From Chitinophaga pinensis (GTDB lineage: Bacteria; Bacteroidota; Bacteroidia; Chitinophagales; Chitinophagaceae): a stretch of DNA of 64,000 nucleotides. Each line of letters opens with the position of its first letter. Positions within the stretch are counted from its first letter, which is position 1. The stretch spans positions 3,596,001 to 3,660,000 of the forward strand of contig LR632930.1 of the NCBI GenBank assembly GCA_902167325.1, given 5' to 3'. Made by a program: the position numbers and the translations under genes. Positions 1-8,600 of this stretch are shown here, one piece after another. A model generated the notes under the pieces. The model had not been told where the DNA came from. It searched no databases and saw only the letters and a program-made list of their open reading frames with translations.

Positions 1-783
1 AACCATGGTATCCGCATATTACCCGGCCCTACCTCGATATGGCTCGATGCCACAGGAAACCGTTTGCCCGTACCGTTGTTCCCGGGTTTTGATACGCTGG
101 GAACGCTGGAGCACATAGGGCATACAGGGTATGATTATTCATGGTTTATCCTTAATCAGGCTATCATTAAAAAGGAATTCGCATTATCCGGATCAGAACA
201 AAACCCGGACCTCACGGGTAAAAACTGGAAACTGGTATTGAAACGTGGCTTTGGTAAAAAGGCCACCGGGCCGGTGGAAGCATTTAAAGAAAAAGGGGCT
301 GATTTTGTCGTGGAAAACAACCTCCGTGATCTGGTGGCCGGTATGAATAAACTAACGCCTCAGCCGCTGCTCGATTATGAGGCCGTAGAAAGAATTATAC
401 TGGCGCGGGATAAAGAGCTGGATAATAAATTCTGTAAAGACGCTCAGATCATGGCCATCCGCAATGCACGCCAATACCTGGGCGACCGGCTAATCCGCAC
501 CGCGAAAGTTCACCGTATACTGGACCCCGCCGCAGGACCATTAATAGCCGTGAAGCTCCACATACTTACACGCAAAACACTCGGTGGACTGGAAACCGAC
601 CTTGGGGGCAGGGTGTTGCAGCCGGGAGGGCAACTGGTAGGAGGACTATACGCGGCCGGGGAAGCTGCCGGCTTTGGTGGTGGAGGCATGCATGGATACC
701 GTGCGCTGGAAGGTACTTTCCTCGGAGGGTGTATCTTTTCAGGACGCACCGCTGCACGCACCATAGCAGGTGCAAAGGATTAA
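1..783 (+). CDS. FAD-binding dehydrogenase, C-terminal part (5' end outside window)
   Basis: The frame is open from the first base, so this is the 3' part of a longer gene; the TTG at 64 is not the real start. The last residues, GGLYAAGEAAGFGGGGMHGYRALEG then a GR-TAARTIAG tail, are the closing FAD-binding segment of the fumarate reductase/3-ketosteroid dehydrogenase flavoprotein fold. The closest type is the predicted oxidoreductase family COG3573. The N-terminal Rossmann motif lies upstream and cannot be seen. The substrate is unknown; a flavin-dependent dehydrogenase role is inferred from the fold. It ends one base before the convergent gene at 785-1657. Confidence 0.8.
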   Translation, partial: NHGIRILPGPTSIWLDATGNRLPVPLFPGFDTLGTLEHIGHTGYDYSWFILNQAIIKKEFALSGSEQNPDLTGKNWKLVLKRGFGKKATGPVEAFKEKGADFVVENNLRDLVAGMNKLTPQPLLDYEAVERIILARDKELDNKFCKDAQIMAIRNARQYLGDRLIRTAKVHRILDPAAGPLIAVKLHILTRKTLGGLETDLGGRVLQPGGQLVGGLYAAGEAAGFGGGGMHGYRALEGTFLGGCIFSGRTAARTIAGAKD

Positions 784-784
784 A

Positions 785-1657
785 TCAGTCCGGCAGCCCG
801 GCTTTTTTCATACTGATCCATTTTACATCATTATCACTGCTGAAGAATAAATACTTCCCGTCGCGGGAAAAGGCCGCACAGTATTCATAGGAAGTTGTAT
901 TTACTGCAGGTCCCAGGTTCCTGGCGGTGCCCCAGTTGCCCTGTGCGTCTTTTCTTGACACATATACATCTCCTTCACCCATGCCGCCTTCGCGGTTAAC
1001 GGAAGTAAATAGTAACAGTTGCTCGTCAGGAGAAATGCAGGGGTCATGTTCCATAACCGGAGAATTAATGGCAGCACTCAGCAATACAGGACGGGAGTAA
1101 TGCCCGTTTATCAGGGTACTGGTATAAATATCATAACCGCCGCCCCGGTTGGAGGCGAAGTAGAGATTGCCATTCTGTGCCAGAGATACATAATACTCCG
1201 TACTGTCGGAGTTCACGGCCGTAAGGTTCACCGGGTCTTCCCAGCTGCCATCGGTTGCCTGGTGAGCATACCATATATCGAAATCTCCTGGTGTAACATT
1301 ATCATCCGGTGGCTGGTTAGAGATGAAGTATACTGTACTGTCGGGCGTAATGAAAGGATCAGCCTGCGACCAGGCGGTATCTGCGAAGGGTGCAAGGGCA
1401 GGGGGCGACCATTTATCCCCGTCAAACGTGGTTTGCCAGATGCTCCATTTCCGGTTTACGGACCTGCAGAAGTAGAAAGTGCGGCTGTTAGGTGAAAAGG
1501 CGGCGTTAAAGTCGAGCGAATCTGCCGAAACAATACCGGGAAGGAATGATAAAGCAATCGTATCCGGAAAAGGCTCCGGGTATGAAATGGTGCGGTGGGT
1601 GGCTGTCTGGCAGCAGGCAAAGGCTGTTGCCAGGGCTATCAAACAAAGCGATCTCAT
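785..1657 (-). CDS. PD40/TolB-like beta-propeller lipoprotein
   Basis: 290 residues. The N-terminus (MRSLCLIALATAFACC) is a short lipoprotein signal with Cys15 or Cys16 as the lipidation site. The rest is made of WD40-like PD40 blades, with repeated patterns such as FSPNSRTFYFCR, ITPDSTVYFISN, NGNLYFASNRGGGYDIY and FSRDGKYLFFSSDND. Such propellers are usually periplasmic or surface-exposed scaffolds; no catalytic residues are apparent. It is convergent with the dehydrogenase gene, with a one-base gap. A weak -7-like box (TACCTTCA on the minus strand) lies about 22 bases before the ATG. The exact role is unknown. Confidence 0.75.
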   Translation of the reverse strand: MRSLCLIALATAFACCQTATHRTISYPEPFPDTIALSFLPGIVSADSLDFNAAFSPNSRTFYFCRSVNRKWSIWQTTFDGDKWSPPALAPFADTAWSQADPFITPDSTVYFISNQPPDDNVTPGDFDIWYAHQATDGSWEDPVNLTAVNSDSTEYYVSLAQNGNLYFASNRGGGYDIYTSTLINGHYSRPVLLSAAINSPVMEHDPCISPDEQLLLFTSVNREGGMGEGDVYVSRKDAQGNWGTARNLGPAVNTTSYEYCAAFSRDGKYLFFSSDNDVKWISMKKAGLPD

Positions 1658-1787
1658 GGGGTTGTACTTGAGAACCTGAAGGTACGAATAAACATGCTAT
1701 TCCATTTAGCAGGCATGTTAACGTAATGATATGAACCACCCGTACCGGCATTTCATGCGGTTCAACTGAAAATCGATATTCCCTCCT

Positions 1788-2060
1788 TTACTCCGCTGTT
1801 GCCGGATCGATGATAGCTTTTACCTCATGGATAGCAGTTGCGGGGAACCCTCCCTGCAGGGCATGTTCACGGACAAGCGCTTCATCCTGCGCCAGGTATA
1901 CGCAGAAGATCTTATCGGGCGTCACGTAACTGTGTATCCACTGGATCTTAGGGCCCAGTGCCGCCAGAACGTTGCATGATGTCTGCGATACAACTTTAAG
2001 TTGCTCTGGTGTTAGCTGACCTGCTCCCGGCAGATCGCGTTCGATTACATATTTAGGCAT
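1788..2060 (-). CDS. DUF4242 (SCO4226-like) small protein
   Basis: 90 residues starting MPKYVIERDLPGAGQLTPEQ, followed by WIHSYVTPDKIFCVYLAQDE. This is the pattern of the DUF4242 ferredoxin-like alpha/beta family, whose Streptomyces member SCO4226 binds nickel. There is no signal peptide, so it is probably cytoplasmic. It stands alone between the lipoprotein and the divergent nucleosidase gene. Metal binding here is not shown by the sequence and is only a family-level possibility. Confidence 0.75.
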   Translation of the reverse strand: MPKYVIERDLPGAGQLTPEQLKVVSQTSCNVLAALGPKIQWIHSYVTPDKIFCVYLAQDEALVREHALQGGFPATAIHEVKAIIDPATAE

Positions 2061-2299
2061 AACAATGCAGGTTGGCTCCGCAGGTGGGGATGAAAAACAA
2101 GCTGTAGGTCCCTGAAATTAATTTATGCTACGCAATGCCTGCGGAAGATGAAGAAATGGGGTTGCATAAAATTACTGAATTTCTGCTTGCGGAAAACATA
2201 GGCGCCGGGTAGTTAGGGAAACGTTAAAGCCCTGTCGTTTGGGCGAAAAGTGTTAATTTTGATATCGTTTTTGCATAACATATCACTCGAAGCATACAT
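2061..2299. other. divergent intergenic region
   Basis: 239 bases between the minus-strand DUF4242 gene and the plus-strand nucleosidase gene. A perfect Bacteroidota -7 box TAATTTTG sits at 2254-2261 on the plus strand. The nearest TTTG (2238-2241) is only 12 bases upstream, too close to be a canonical -33 box. I see no other gene or repeat. Confidence 0.4.
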
Positions 2300-2920
2300 A
2301 TGAACACTGGAAACACCGGAGCAGAACATATTTCCGGGCTAATGGGAGATTCGCCACTGCTGGTTTTTGCGCTGGATTCAGAAGCGGCAGGGGAATTTGA
2401 CCAGTACCATCCGCTAATAGTGGGGATCGGGAAAGTAAATGCCGCTTATCACCTCGCCAGATACCTGCAGTCTAACAGGCCCCGTCTGATCGTGAACCTG
2501 GGTTCCGCCGGGAGCCACTCCTTCCCAAGAGGTGAGGTGGTATGCTGTACACAGTTCATCCAGCGGGATATGGACGTAAGAGGACTTGGTTTCCGCCTGT
2601 ATGAAACCCCGCTTTCCGGACAGGAACCCGTGCTGGAATACGGTCTTTCAGTTCCCGGGCTACCCCAGGGTATATGCGGTACCGGCGACAGCTTCGAGAT
2701 GGACCATAAAACCGACGATTACAATGTCATCGATATGGAAGCCTACCCGCTTGCCATGATCGCACAAAAAGAAGGGATTCCCTTCCTTTGCCTCAAGTAT
2801 ATTTCCGACGGGGCCGACGGTAACGCGGCTGAAGACTGGCAGGTGCAGGTGCATCATGCCGCCGTTGCTTTCAAAAAAATCATTGGCGGATGGCTGGAGA
2901 AAGCCCCCGCCGCACTTTAA
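2300..2920 (+). CDS. nucleosidase/phosphorylase of the PNP-UDP (MTAN-like) superfamily
   Basis: 206 residues. Family signatures are present: GIGKVNAA near residue 48, NLGSAGS (the purine/ribose-binding glycine loop), CGTGDSF, VIDMEAYPLAMIA (equivalent to the VDMEAAA ribose-binding helix) and SDGAD with the candidate catalytic Asp. The protein probably cleaves the glycosidic bond of a purine nucleoside such as methylthioadenosine or S-adenosylhomocysteine; the substrate is inferred. It is shorter than a typical MTA/SAH nucleosidase (about 230 residues). Met15 is an alternative start. It is followed after 9 bases by the thioredoxin-like gene, so the two are probably co-transcribed. Confidence 0.75.
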   Translation: MNTGNTGAEHISGLMGDSPLLVFALDSEAAGEFDQYHPLIVGIGKVNAAYHLARYLQSNRPRLIVNLGSAGSHSFPRGEVVCCTQFIQRDMDVRGLGFRLYETPLSGQEPVLEYGLSVPGLPQGICGTGDSFEMDHKTDDYNVIDMEAYPLAMIAQKEGIPFLCLKYISDGADGNAAEDWQVQVHHAAVAFKKIIGGWLEKAPAAL

Positions 2921-2929
2921 ACATGTGAA

Positions 2930-3487
2930 ATGGACTTTGCGAATTACCAGCTGATTTTTGAGCACATCATCAACAACCCGGAGCCGGAGGCTCCCTACAA
3001 TAACCCGGATTATCTGAACTATGCCCGCCTGAACTGGTCGCGGCAACAGCGTTGGTTCAAAACCGGTGTTATTACGGCAGAGATGCGCGATGCTATTGCA
3101 CGCATCTCTGAACCACAGCACTGGATCATCATCACCGAGCCATGGTGTGGAGATGCGGCGCATAATGTTCCGTTCTTTGAGATGATCGCAGCGCTCACCC
3201 CCCTGATTACAACGGAGTACCGGCAGCGCGATACTCCGCCGTTCCTCATCGAACAATATCTCACCAATGGTACTAAATCCATTCCGAAACTGATTGCCCG
3301 GGATGAGGAAGTGAATGATCTCTTTACCTGGGGGCCACGGCCGGCAGGCTGCCAGGTGGTATACGACCAGCTGAAGGCAGCGCATGCTGACTTTGAACAG
3401 ATGAAGACCGATATTCAGAAATGGTATAATGAAGATAAGGGGCAGTCGCTCCAGCAGGAGCTGCTCTCCGTGCTTACTTATGCGTAG
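2930..3487 (+). CDS. thioredoxin-like family protein
   Basis: 185 residues, cytoplasmic. The core WIIITEPWCGDAAHNVPFF occupies the thioredoxin active-site position, but the motif is WCGDA, with a single Cys instead of CxxC. The cis-Pro region is GTKSIPKLIA. This matches a thioredoxin-fold family common in Bacteroidota whose members carry one active-site cysteine. With one cysteine it may act as a monothiol reductase or thiol-binding protein; this is inference. It probably shares a transcript with the nucleosidase, and its stop overlaps the start of the next small gene. Confidence 0.75.
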   Translation: MDFANYQLIFEHIINNPEPEAPYNNPDYLNYARLNWSRQQRWFKTGVITAEMRDAIARISEPQHWIIITEPWCGDAAHNVPFFEMIAALTPLITTEYRQRDTPPFLIEQYLTNGTKSIPKLIARDEEVNDLFTWGPRPAGCQVVYDQLKAAHADFEQMKTDIQKWYNEDKGQSLQQELLSVLTYA

Positions 3488-3824
3488 TGCGGCATTACAT
3501 ATGACCCCTGCAGCAAGGTTCCGCATCATTGTACTGCTGTTACTCAGCCTCGTGTCTGCCGTGCCCGATGTATTCCCCGAGCATGGCGGGCACAAGGTGC
3601 GTATACCCGAGTCCATACACCACGAAAACGAGATCCCCGAAGCCTGTAAGGTGAGCCTTGGACTGGAAACATCCGTCCGCTCCCGCCGCCTTCGCAACCA
3701 GCAGCCATTATTCGGGGAGGCAGTCGTTATTCCAATAGAAAAAGGCGCAGTAACTGCAGTTACGGTCAAGGAATGGATACGCCCCGCTTACTATAGTTTC
3801 CTCCACAGGTTCAGCCTGTTTTAA
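3480..3824 (+). CDS. small hypothetical protein with N-terminal hydrophobic segment
   Basis: About 114 residues from the ATG at 3480, which overlaps the preceding stop codon (translational coupling is possible). A hydrophobic stretch RIIVLLLLSLVSAV near residues 13-26 suggests a signal peptide or anchor. The remainder (PESIHHENEIPEACKVSLGLETSVRS...) matches no family I recognise. An in-frame Met at 3501 would place the hydrophobic segment closer to the N-terminus. It is real only if the overlap start is used. Confidence 0.4.
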   Translation: MRSAALHMTPAARFRIIVLLLLSLVSAVPDVFPEHGGHKVRIPESIHHENEIPEACKVSLGLETSVRSRRLRNQQPLFGEAVVIPIEKGAVTAVTVKEWIRPAYYSFLHRFSLF

Positions 3825-3921
3825 TCCTTCCACACTTTTTCCCGATATTCCTCCGGCCCGATTTTTTCTGCCCTTTCAGGGCCGGGATCAATTATTTATG
3901 TAAATTATAAAACGATATAGG

Positions 3922-4212
3922 ATGAAATGCCCGAATTGCAATGAAACACTGCTGATGACGCAGCGTAACAATGTAGAGATCGATTATTGTCCCAATTGCC
4001 GCGGTGTTTGGCTCGACAAGGGAGAACTTGATAAACTCCTCGAATACGACGACCGCCGCAGCAGAGATGATCACAGTCGTACCGATGATCCCCGCAGCAG
4101 GGATGAGCACCGCCGGTACGAGGGGCATCGTGACAAGGATTATTATGAAGACCGCCACAAGTACCCGAAGAAAAAGAAAGGATTCCTTGGCGACTTTTTT
4201 GATTTCGATTAA
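3922..4212 (+). CDS. zf-TFIIB-type zinc-ribbon protein
   Basis: 96 residues. Cys3-x2-Cys6 and Cys23-x2-Cys26 followed by RGVWLDKGELDKLLE are the zf-TFIIB signature. The C-terminal half is very rich in Asp, Arg, His and Lys and ends in a Lys patch (YPKKKKGFLGDFFDFD). Members are small zinc-binding proteins of unclear function. It lies 18 bases before the TerC-type gene, which suggests one operon. Confidence 0.85.
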   Translation: MKCPNCNETLLMTQRNNVEIDYCPNCRGVWLDKGELDKLLEYDDRRSRDDHSRTDDPRSRDEHRRYEGHRDKDYYEDRHKYPKKKKGFLGDFFDFD

Positions 4213-4230
4213 AATACTAAACACTCATAA

Positions 4231-5001
4231 ATGGAATTCATCTCACCCGACTTCGCCGACCTGGGCGTCTGGATCAGCTTACTGACACTGTGCTTCCTGG
4301 AGATCGTGCTGGGCATCGACAACATCATTTTTATTTCCATCGTAGCAGGAAAGCTGCCGGAACACCAGCAACGGAAAGCCCGTAATATCGGTCTCAGCCT
4401 CGCCATGGTTTTCAGGGTGGCATTGCTGCTTTGTATTAACTGGATCATTGGACTGAAAGACCCGGTGATCGATTTTAAATGGATCAACGGCACGGTTATA
4501 CCACTCAGCTGGAAAGATATCATTCTGCTGGCCGGTGGTCTTTTCCTCATCGTGAAAAGTACACTGGAGATTCACCATAAGCTGCAGTCTGAACACAGCG
4601 AGGGGAATAAGAAGACGCGTGTGCCGCATAGCCTCAGTTCTGTCCTGATCCAGATCGTGCTGGTAGATGCCGTGTTTTCTTTCGACTCCATCCTGACGGC
4701 TGTGGGGCTGGTAGATAACGTGGTGATCATGATTATCGCAGTAATCGTATCTATCCTCATCATGATGCTGTTTGCAGGTCCGGTTACCCGCATCATCAAC
4801 AAGCAGCCTACGCTGCAGATGCTGGCGCTTACCTTCCTCATCGTGATCGGTGTGGTATTGATTGCCAGCGGCTTCCATCAGGAAGTAAGCAAGAGCATCA
4901 TTTACTCCTGCCTTGGCTTCTCCCTGATTGTGGAGTTGCTCAACATCAGGCTGAGAGGGAAAAGCACGAAGTATGTAGAACTGAATAATCAGGATATGTA
5001 A
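4231..5001 (+). CDS. TerC family integral membrane protein
   Basis: 256 residues with about seven hydrophobic helices. The diagnostic acidic motifs EIVLGIDNIIFIS (residues 21-33) and VDAVFSFDSI (near 149-158) are the paired metal-site helices of the TerC/Alx family. The family is linked to metal-ion efflux, especially manganese, and to metallation of exported proteins. Which ion is moved here is not shown. It follows the zinc-ribbon gene in an apparent two-gene operon that ends at a hairpin. Confidence 0.88.
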   Translation: MEFISPDFADLGVWISLLTLCFLEIVLGIDNIIFISIVAGKLPEHQQRKARNIGLSLAMVFRVALLLCINWIIGLKDPVIDFKWINGTVIPLSWKDIILLAGGLFLIVKSTLEIHHKLQSEHSEGNKKTRVPHSLSSVLIQIVLVDAVFSFDSILTAVGLVDNVVIMIIAVIVSILIMMLFAGPVTRIINKQPTLQMLALTFLIVIGVVLIASGFHQEVSKSIIYSCLGFSLIVELLNIRLRGKSTKYVELNNQDM

Positions 5002-5019
5002 TCATGCCACTGGTTAAGT

Positions 5020-5058
5020 ATATAAAGGGCCGCCCAATTTTGAGGCGGTCCTTTATAT
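5020..5058 (+). terminator. hairpin after the TerC gene
   Basis: A nearly perfect 15-base stem (ATATAAAGGGCCGCC / GGCGGTCCTTTATAT) with a 10-base loop lies 18 bases after the stop. The AT ends make it usable in both directions, although no long U-tract follows. Confidence 0.6.
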
Positions 5059-5149
5059 GCCACTAACTTTAGACTATTTGGTTAATATATTATCATAAAT
5101 GTGCCACGATCTCCATTATCTGTCCGTTTTAGATTTCATTGAAGGTGCG

Positions 5150-5157
5150 TACCTTTG
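5150..5157 (+). promoter_or_regulatory. -7 box TACCTTTG abutting a start codon
   Basis: A perfect TAnnTTTG box ends five bases before the ATG at 5163. A TTTA at 5128-5131 could serve as the -33 box with an 18-base spacer. If used, transcription would begin at or beside the ATG, giving a leaderless mRNA and ruling out the upstream in-frame ATG at 5139. Confidence 0.5.
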
Positions 5158-5162
5158 GTGAT

Positions 5163-5414
5163 ATGAGCGATACCCGTCAAACCATCCCGGCCAACGGCTC
5201 TTTTTATGAGCTGATATTGGCCCTTTACGAACAGCAGCAACAGGCTTCCGTGTTGTATGAAGATAATGGCGTGACCCGTGCAAACGGGATGATCTCGGAG
5301 GTATTTGAACAGGAAGGAGCGAAGTGGTTCCGGCTGAATGATGGTACGGAAGTACGGATCGATAAGCTGTATGCTGTGAACGGTACTTTCTCTTCCGATT
5401 ACTCGGAATGCTGA
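5163..5414 (+). CDS. small Rof-like (Rho-binding antiterminator-type) protein
   Basis: 83 residues from the ATG at 5163, chosen because a consensus -7 box lies between it and the earlier in-frame ATG at 5139. The core LYEDNGVTRANGMISEVF followed by KWFRLNDGTEVRIDKLYAVNG has the strand pattern and the 'L-x-DGTE-RIDKL-VNG' ending seen in Rof-like Sm-fold proteins, which bind Rho in Enterobacteria. Rho inhibition here is inferred from that resemblance only; a generic Sm-like or SH3-like beta-barrel is the alternative. It is a single-gene unit with its own terminator. Confidence 0.5.
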   Translation: MSDTRQTIPANGSFYELILALYEQQQQASVLYEDNGVTRANGMISEVFEQEGAKWFRLNDGTEVRIDKLYAVNGTFSSDYSEC

Positions 5415-5456
5415 TGCCGTAATAAGCTTAATATAAATATCCGGCAATTTGCCGGG

Positions 5457-5491
5457 CAATGATACCGCGCTTGCCGCGGTATCATTGTTTT
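5457..5491 (+). terminator. intrinsic terminator
   Basis: A 13-base perfect stem (CAATGATACCGCG / CGCGGTATCATTG) is followed by TTTT, 43 bases after the Rof-like gene. Confidence 0.8.
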
Positions 5492-5548
5492 AGAAGGATC
5501 TCTGTTTCTGGAATTTATTGTTCCCGTTAATCCGGAAGGGCCATTGAT

Positions 5549-5556
5549 TAATTTTG
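5549..5556 (+). promoter_or_regulatory. candidate -7 box upstream of the collagen-like gene
   Basis: TAATTTTG is a perfect TAnnTTTG match 90 bases before the ATG at 5646. No convincing TTTG lies at the expected distance upstream, so the promoter is tentative. Confidence 0.35.
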
Positions 5557-5645
5557 CGCGGGCACTTTTTTCCGTCTTCCCCATCTTTGTTTTCGTTGGT
5601 TAACCACAACAAACTTTATTCAATAACCCCCAAAAAAAGATCCAC

Positions 5646-8600
5646 ATGAAAACAATCCAATCCGGAACAACCATTTCCCGTCGTAAAAAAACGACCGTAT
5701 CTGATTCGCCTGAATCTTTCCTTTCTTCCGGCGATGTATTTGCTGACGGGCATCTGCTCAAATCCCGGCCCGGCCCGCAACAGCTGGCTTCGCGTGAAAA
5801 GACAGCCCGGGAACTGGAGAAGAAATTCAGTCAGAAATTCGGAGGCAAGGTACAGGTGAAAGTTGACCCCGATCCAGTACAGGCTGCATCTATGCTGGAA
5901 CAGATCCGGCAGATCCGCCAGCAGTTTGGCGTACAGCTTTTAACTGATCTGAAGCCACTTATGCTGAAGCAGCCCCGCATAAAAATTGCAGGAGGCGGGC
6001 ATATCATTGCGGCTAAAAAATCAGGAGGTAAACAACCCATCCCTGTAAAAGGGAAAATATCAACGGATACAGCGGTGATCATGGCATCAGAACTTGATCT
6101 TACGAATACCACGCTTGAGATCCAGCCGGAAATACACACTTTGTTACTGATTGCTGATAAGCTCGTCTGCGGTAAGAACGCCCGCATAACATGGACGTAC
6201 CAGAAGGGCAAACCATCCCACCGGCCAGATGATGCCTCTCTCGACGGACAAAGCTTCCCCGGCATCGTTACCATCCCCGGTACCCGTCATGGCCGGGATG
6301 GGGAGCCTGGCAAACGGGGAATAGAGGGCGTAACCGGTACAACAGGCCGCCCCGCACCGAACATTGAGATTTGGGTAAAGGAGCTGGTGAATGTGCCCAG
6401 TTTTGATCTGCGCGGCGCCGATGGTGGCACCGGAGGCAAAGGCCAGCGTGGTGGCCATGGCGGAGACGGTGCAGATGGTGTGAAAGGAAAAGAATCCGCC
6501 TTTAAAACCCGTTGCCACTATAAGCACCCGGCCGGTAATGGCGGCCATGGCGGTGATGGTGGCAGAGGAGGAGAAGGAGGTGCCGGCGGCAATGGTGGTG
6601 ATGGTGGTAATATACTCATTGCCGTTCCCGATGGCACGCTTGATAAAGCGATATCTGACAGTCCGTTTACGCCGCAGCTGGATGGAGGCGATAAAGGAGA
6701 TGGGGGAACAGGTGGGGATGGAGGCCCTGGTGGCCGCGGTGGTAATTCCGGAAATGTTGGCGCCTGCGCAACTGGGCGCGATGGCCAGCATGGTTCCCTT
6801 GGCCAACCGGGAAAAACAGGCCCGAAAGGGAAAGCTGCCGGTAAAGAAGGAACCCTCGAATTCTGTACTTTCAACGAAGATGAATGGGAAGCCTTGCTCA
6901 GCAGGCCGTTTATCACCGAGATAGAACCGGCATATGTTTTCCCGGGTAACAAGATCACTATTAGCGGCACCAGCTTCGTAAAAGGCGATAAGGTTGTGAT
7001 GGAGAATGCCGGGGTTTTAAAAGCCACTGTGAACCCCGATGAAAGTATTACCGTAACAGTACCCTCCAAAATGCCCGGTGGCAGACATGTAGTGCGTGTG
7101 ATACGGGCCGCAGATAAAGTTTACAGCAATCCATTCTCTGTTTGGGTAAAGCCGCGGATCAACAAGGTGCCGGAAATGCTCATTCCCGGCGAAATTATGC
7201 CCGTTACGGGCCAGGGCTTCCTGCCGGGCGCAGTGGTGCTCATCAATGGCAAAGCTGCCAGTTCACCTACCGTTACTACAGGTGCGGTTGCATTTCTTGT
7301 ACCGAAAGATGCGGCGCATGTGCAGGCAGCCGATTGGCTCATCCAGGTGCGAAACCCTGATGGTATGCTCAGTAATACAGTATCCACGAAAAAGGCAGTT
7401 GAATTGGGTATTCCTTTCCGTTATGGCATCCATAACTTCGCATTCGGTAATTTCAGCATTGGCGTACCTGACTGGCAAACATTTTACGAAACCTTCGGTA
7501 AATCGGAAGTGATTTTCCAGGTGATTAAGCAGCCCGCGCTTACCGGGGCCTTCTACTGGTTTTATCAGAAATACCTCAAAGGTGTGGATAAAAAGGGACT
7601 TGCTACGGGCTTCTGCACTGCACTGTCCAGCATGGTGGCGGATAAGTTCTGGAAAGGGGATACGGATGCCTTCACAACCCCGCGCAGCAAACTGCATGCT
7701 AAATTCACCGCCATCCACGGCCGCCTTCTTTCCCGCGAAAGCCTTATCCATTTCCATGACCAGAGCCGTAAGGGCATTGCAATGGTTGAAAAAACTGCGC
7801 GTGCCATTGAAACAGTGTTCCGGAAAGGATGCGATGCGCATCAGGCGCCGCTGCTCTTCTTCATCCCGTCAGGCGCCATCTGGGATAAAGCGTATTTTAA
7901 GAAACTAAGTTCCACCCATTGCATCATGCCTTACAAATTTCAATATCCCGCCGGGCATAAAGGTGCTAAGCTCAATGCGCAGCATTCCACTACGGTCAAC
8001 GACCTGCACGATGTCCGGATGTATTGCTGGGACTGCAACCATCCCCAGAACCCCGATTGCTACATCCGCTTCCGCAAAGAAAATGGCGTCCTGCATTTCG
8101 ATTACCATGTGGAAGGCCTGCCGGAAGAGATTAAAGTAAGCAGTATCGATAACATAACACTGGGGAATATGAGCAACGGAGCCTATCTCTATAGTGATCA
8201 TGATATGCCTTTCACCGGTGCATTCGGGCTGAAGAAATTCGTGATCGATTTCCTGCTCAGTCCTGCTGATCTCGAAATCACTGACGAAGAAGGGCGTAAG
8301 ACAGGGCTCTCCAATGGAAAGCTCTACAGCGGCATTCCGGATTCCATGCCATGCTACCTGGCAGAAGGCGCGTATCTACTGCCCGAAGGGAAATCACTTA
8401 CACGGCGTATCGTAGGTACTGGTGCCGGCATCTATACTTACAATTCCATCCTGCCCGATGGTACTACCGTGAAACTGGAAGGGGTGGAAACAAAACCCGG
8501 ACAGGTAGATGTGATTGGGATGAATGCCGACGCTTCTCAGGTGAAAATTGCCATGCAGGAAGAGAAGCCTTTTACATTCACTTTCTCCCGGCTTATAGGA

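Noticed and set aside
2660-3769. 369-codon minus-strand ORF across the nucleosidase, thioredoxin-like and small hypothetical genes
   Set aside because: It overlaps two genes with clear family motifs on the plus strand and has no recognisable motif itself.
6518-7069. Long minus-strand ORF rich in proline opposite the glycine-rich tract
   Set aside because: It is the complement of Gly codons in the collagen-like gene, with no start context or neighbours; a base-composition shadow.
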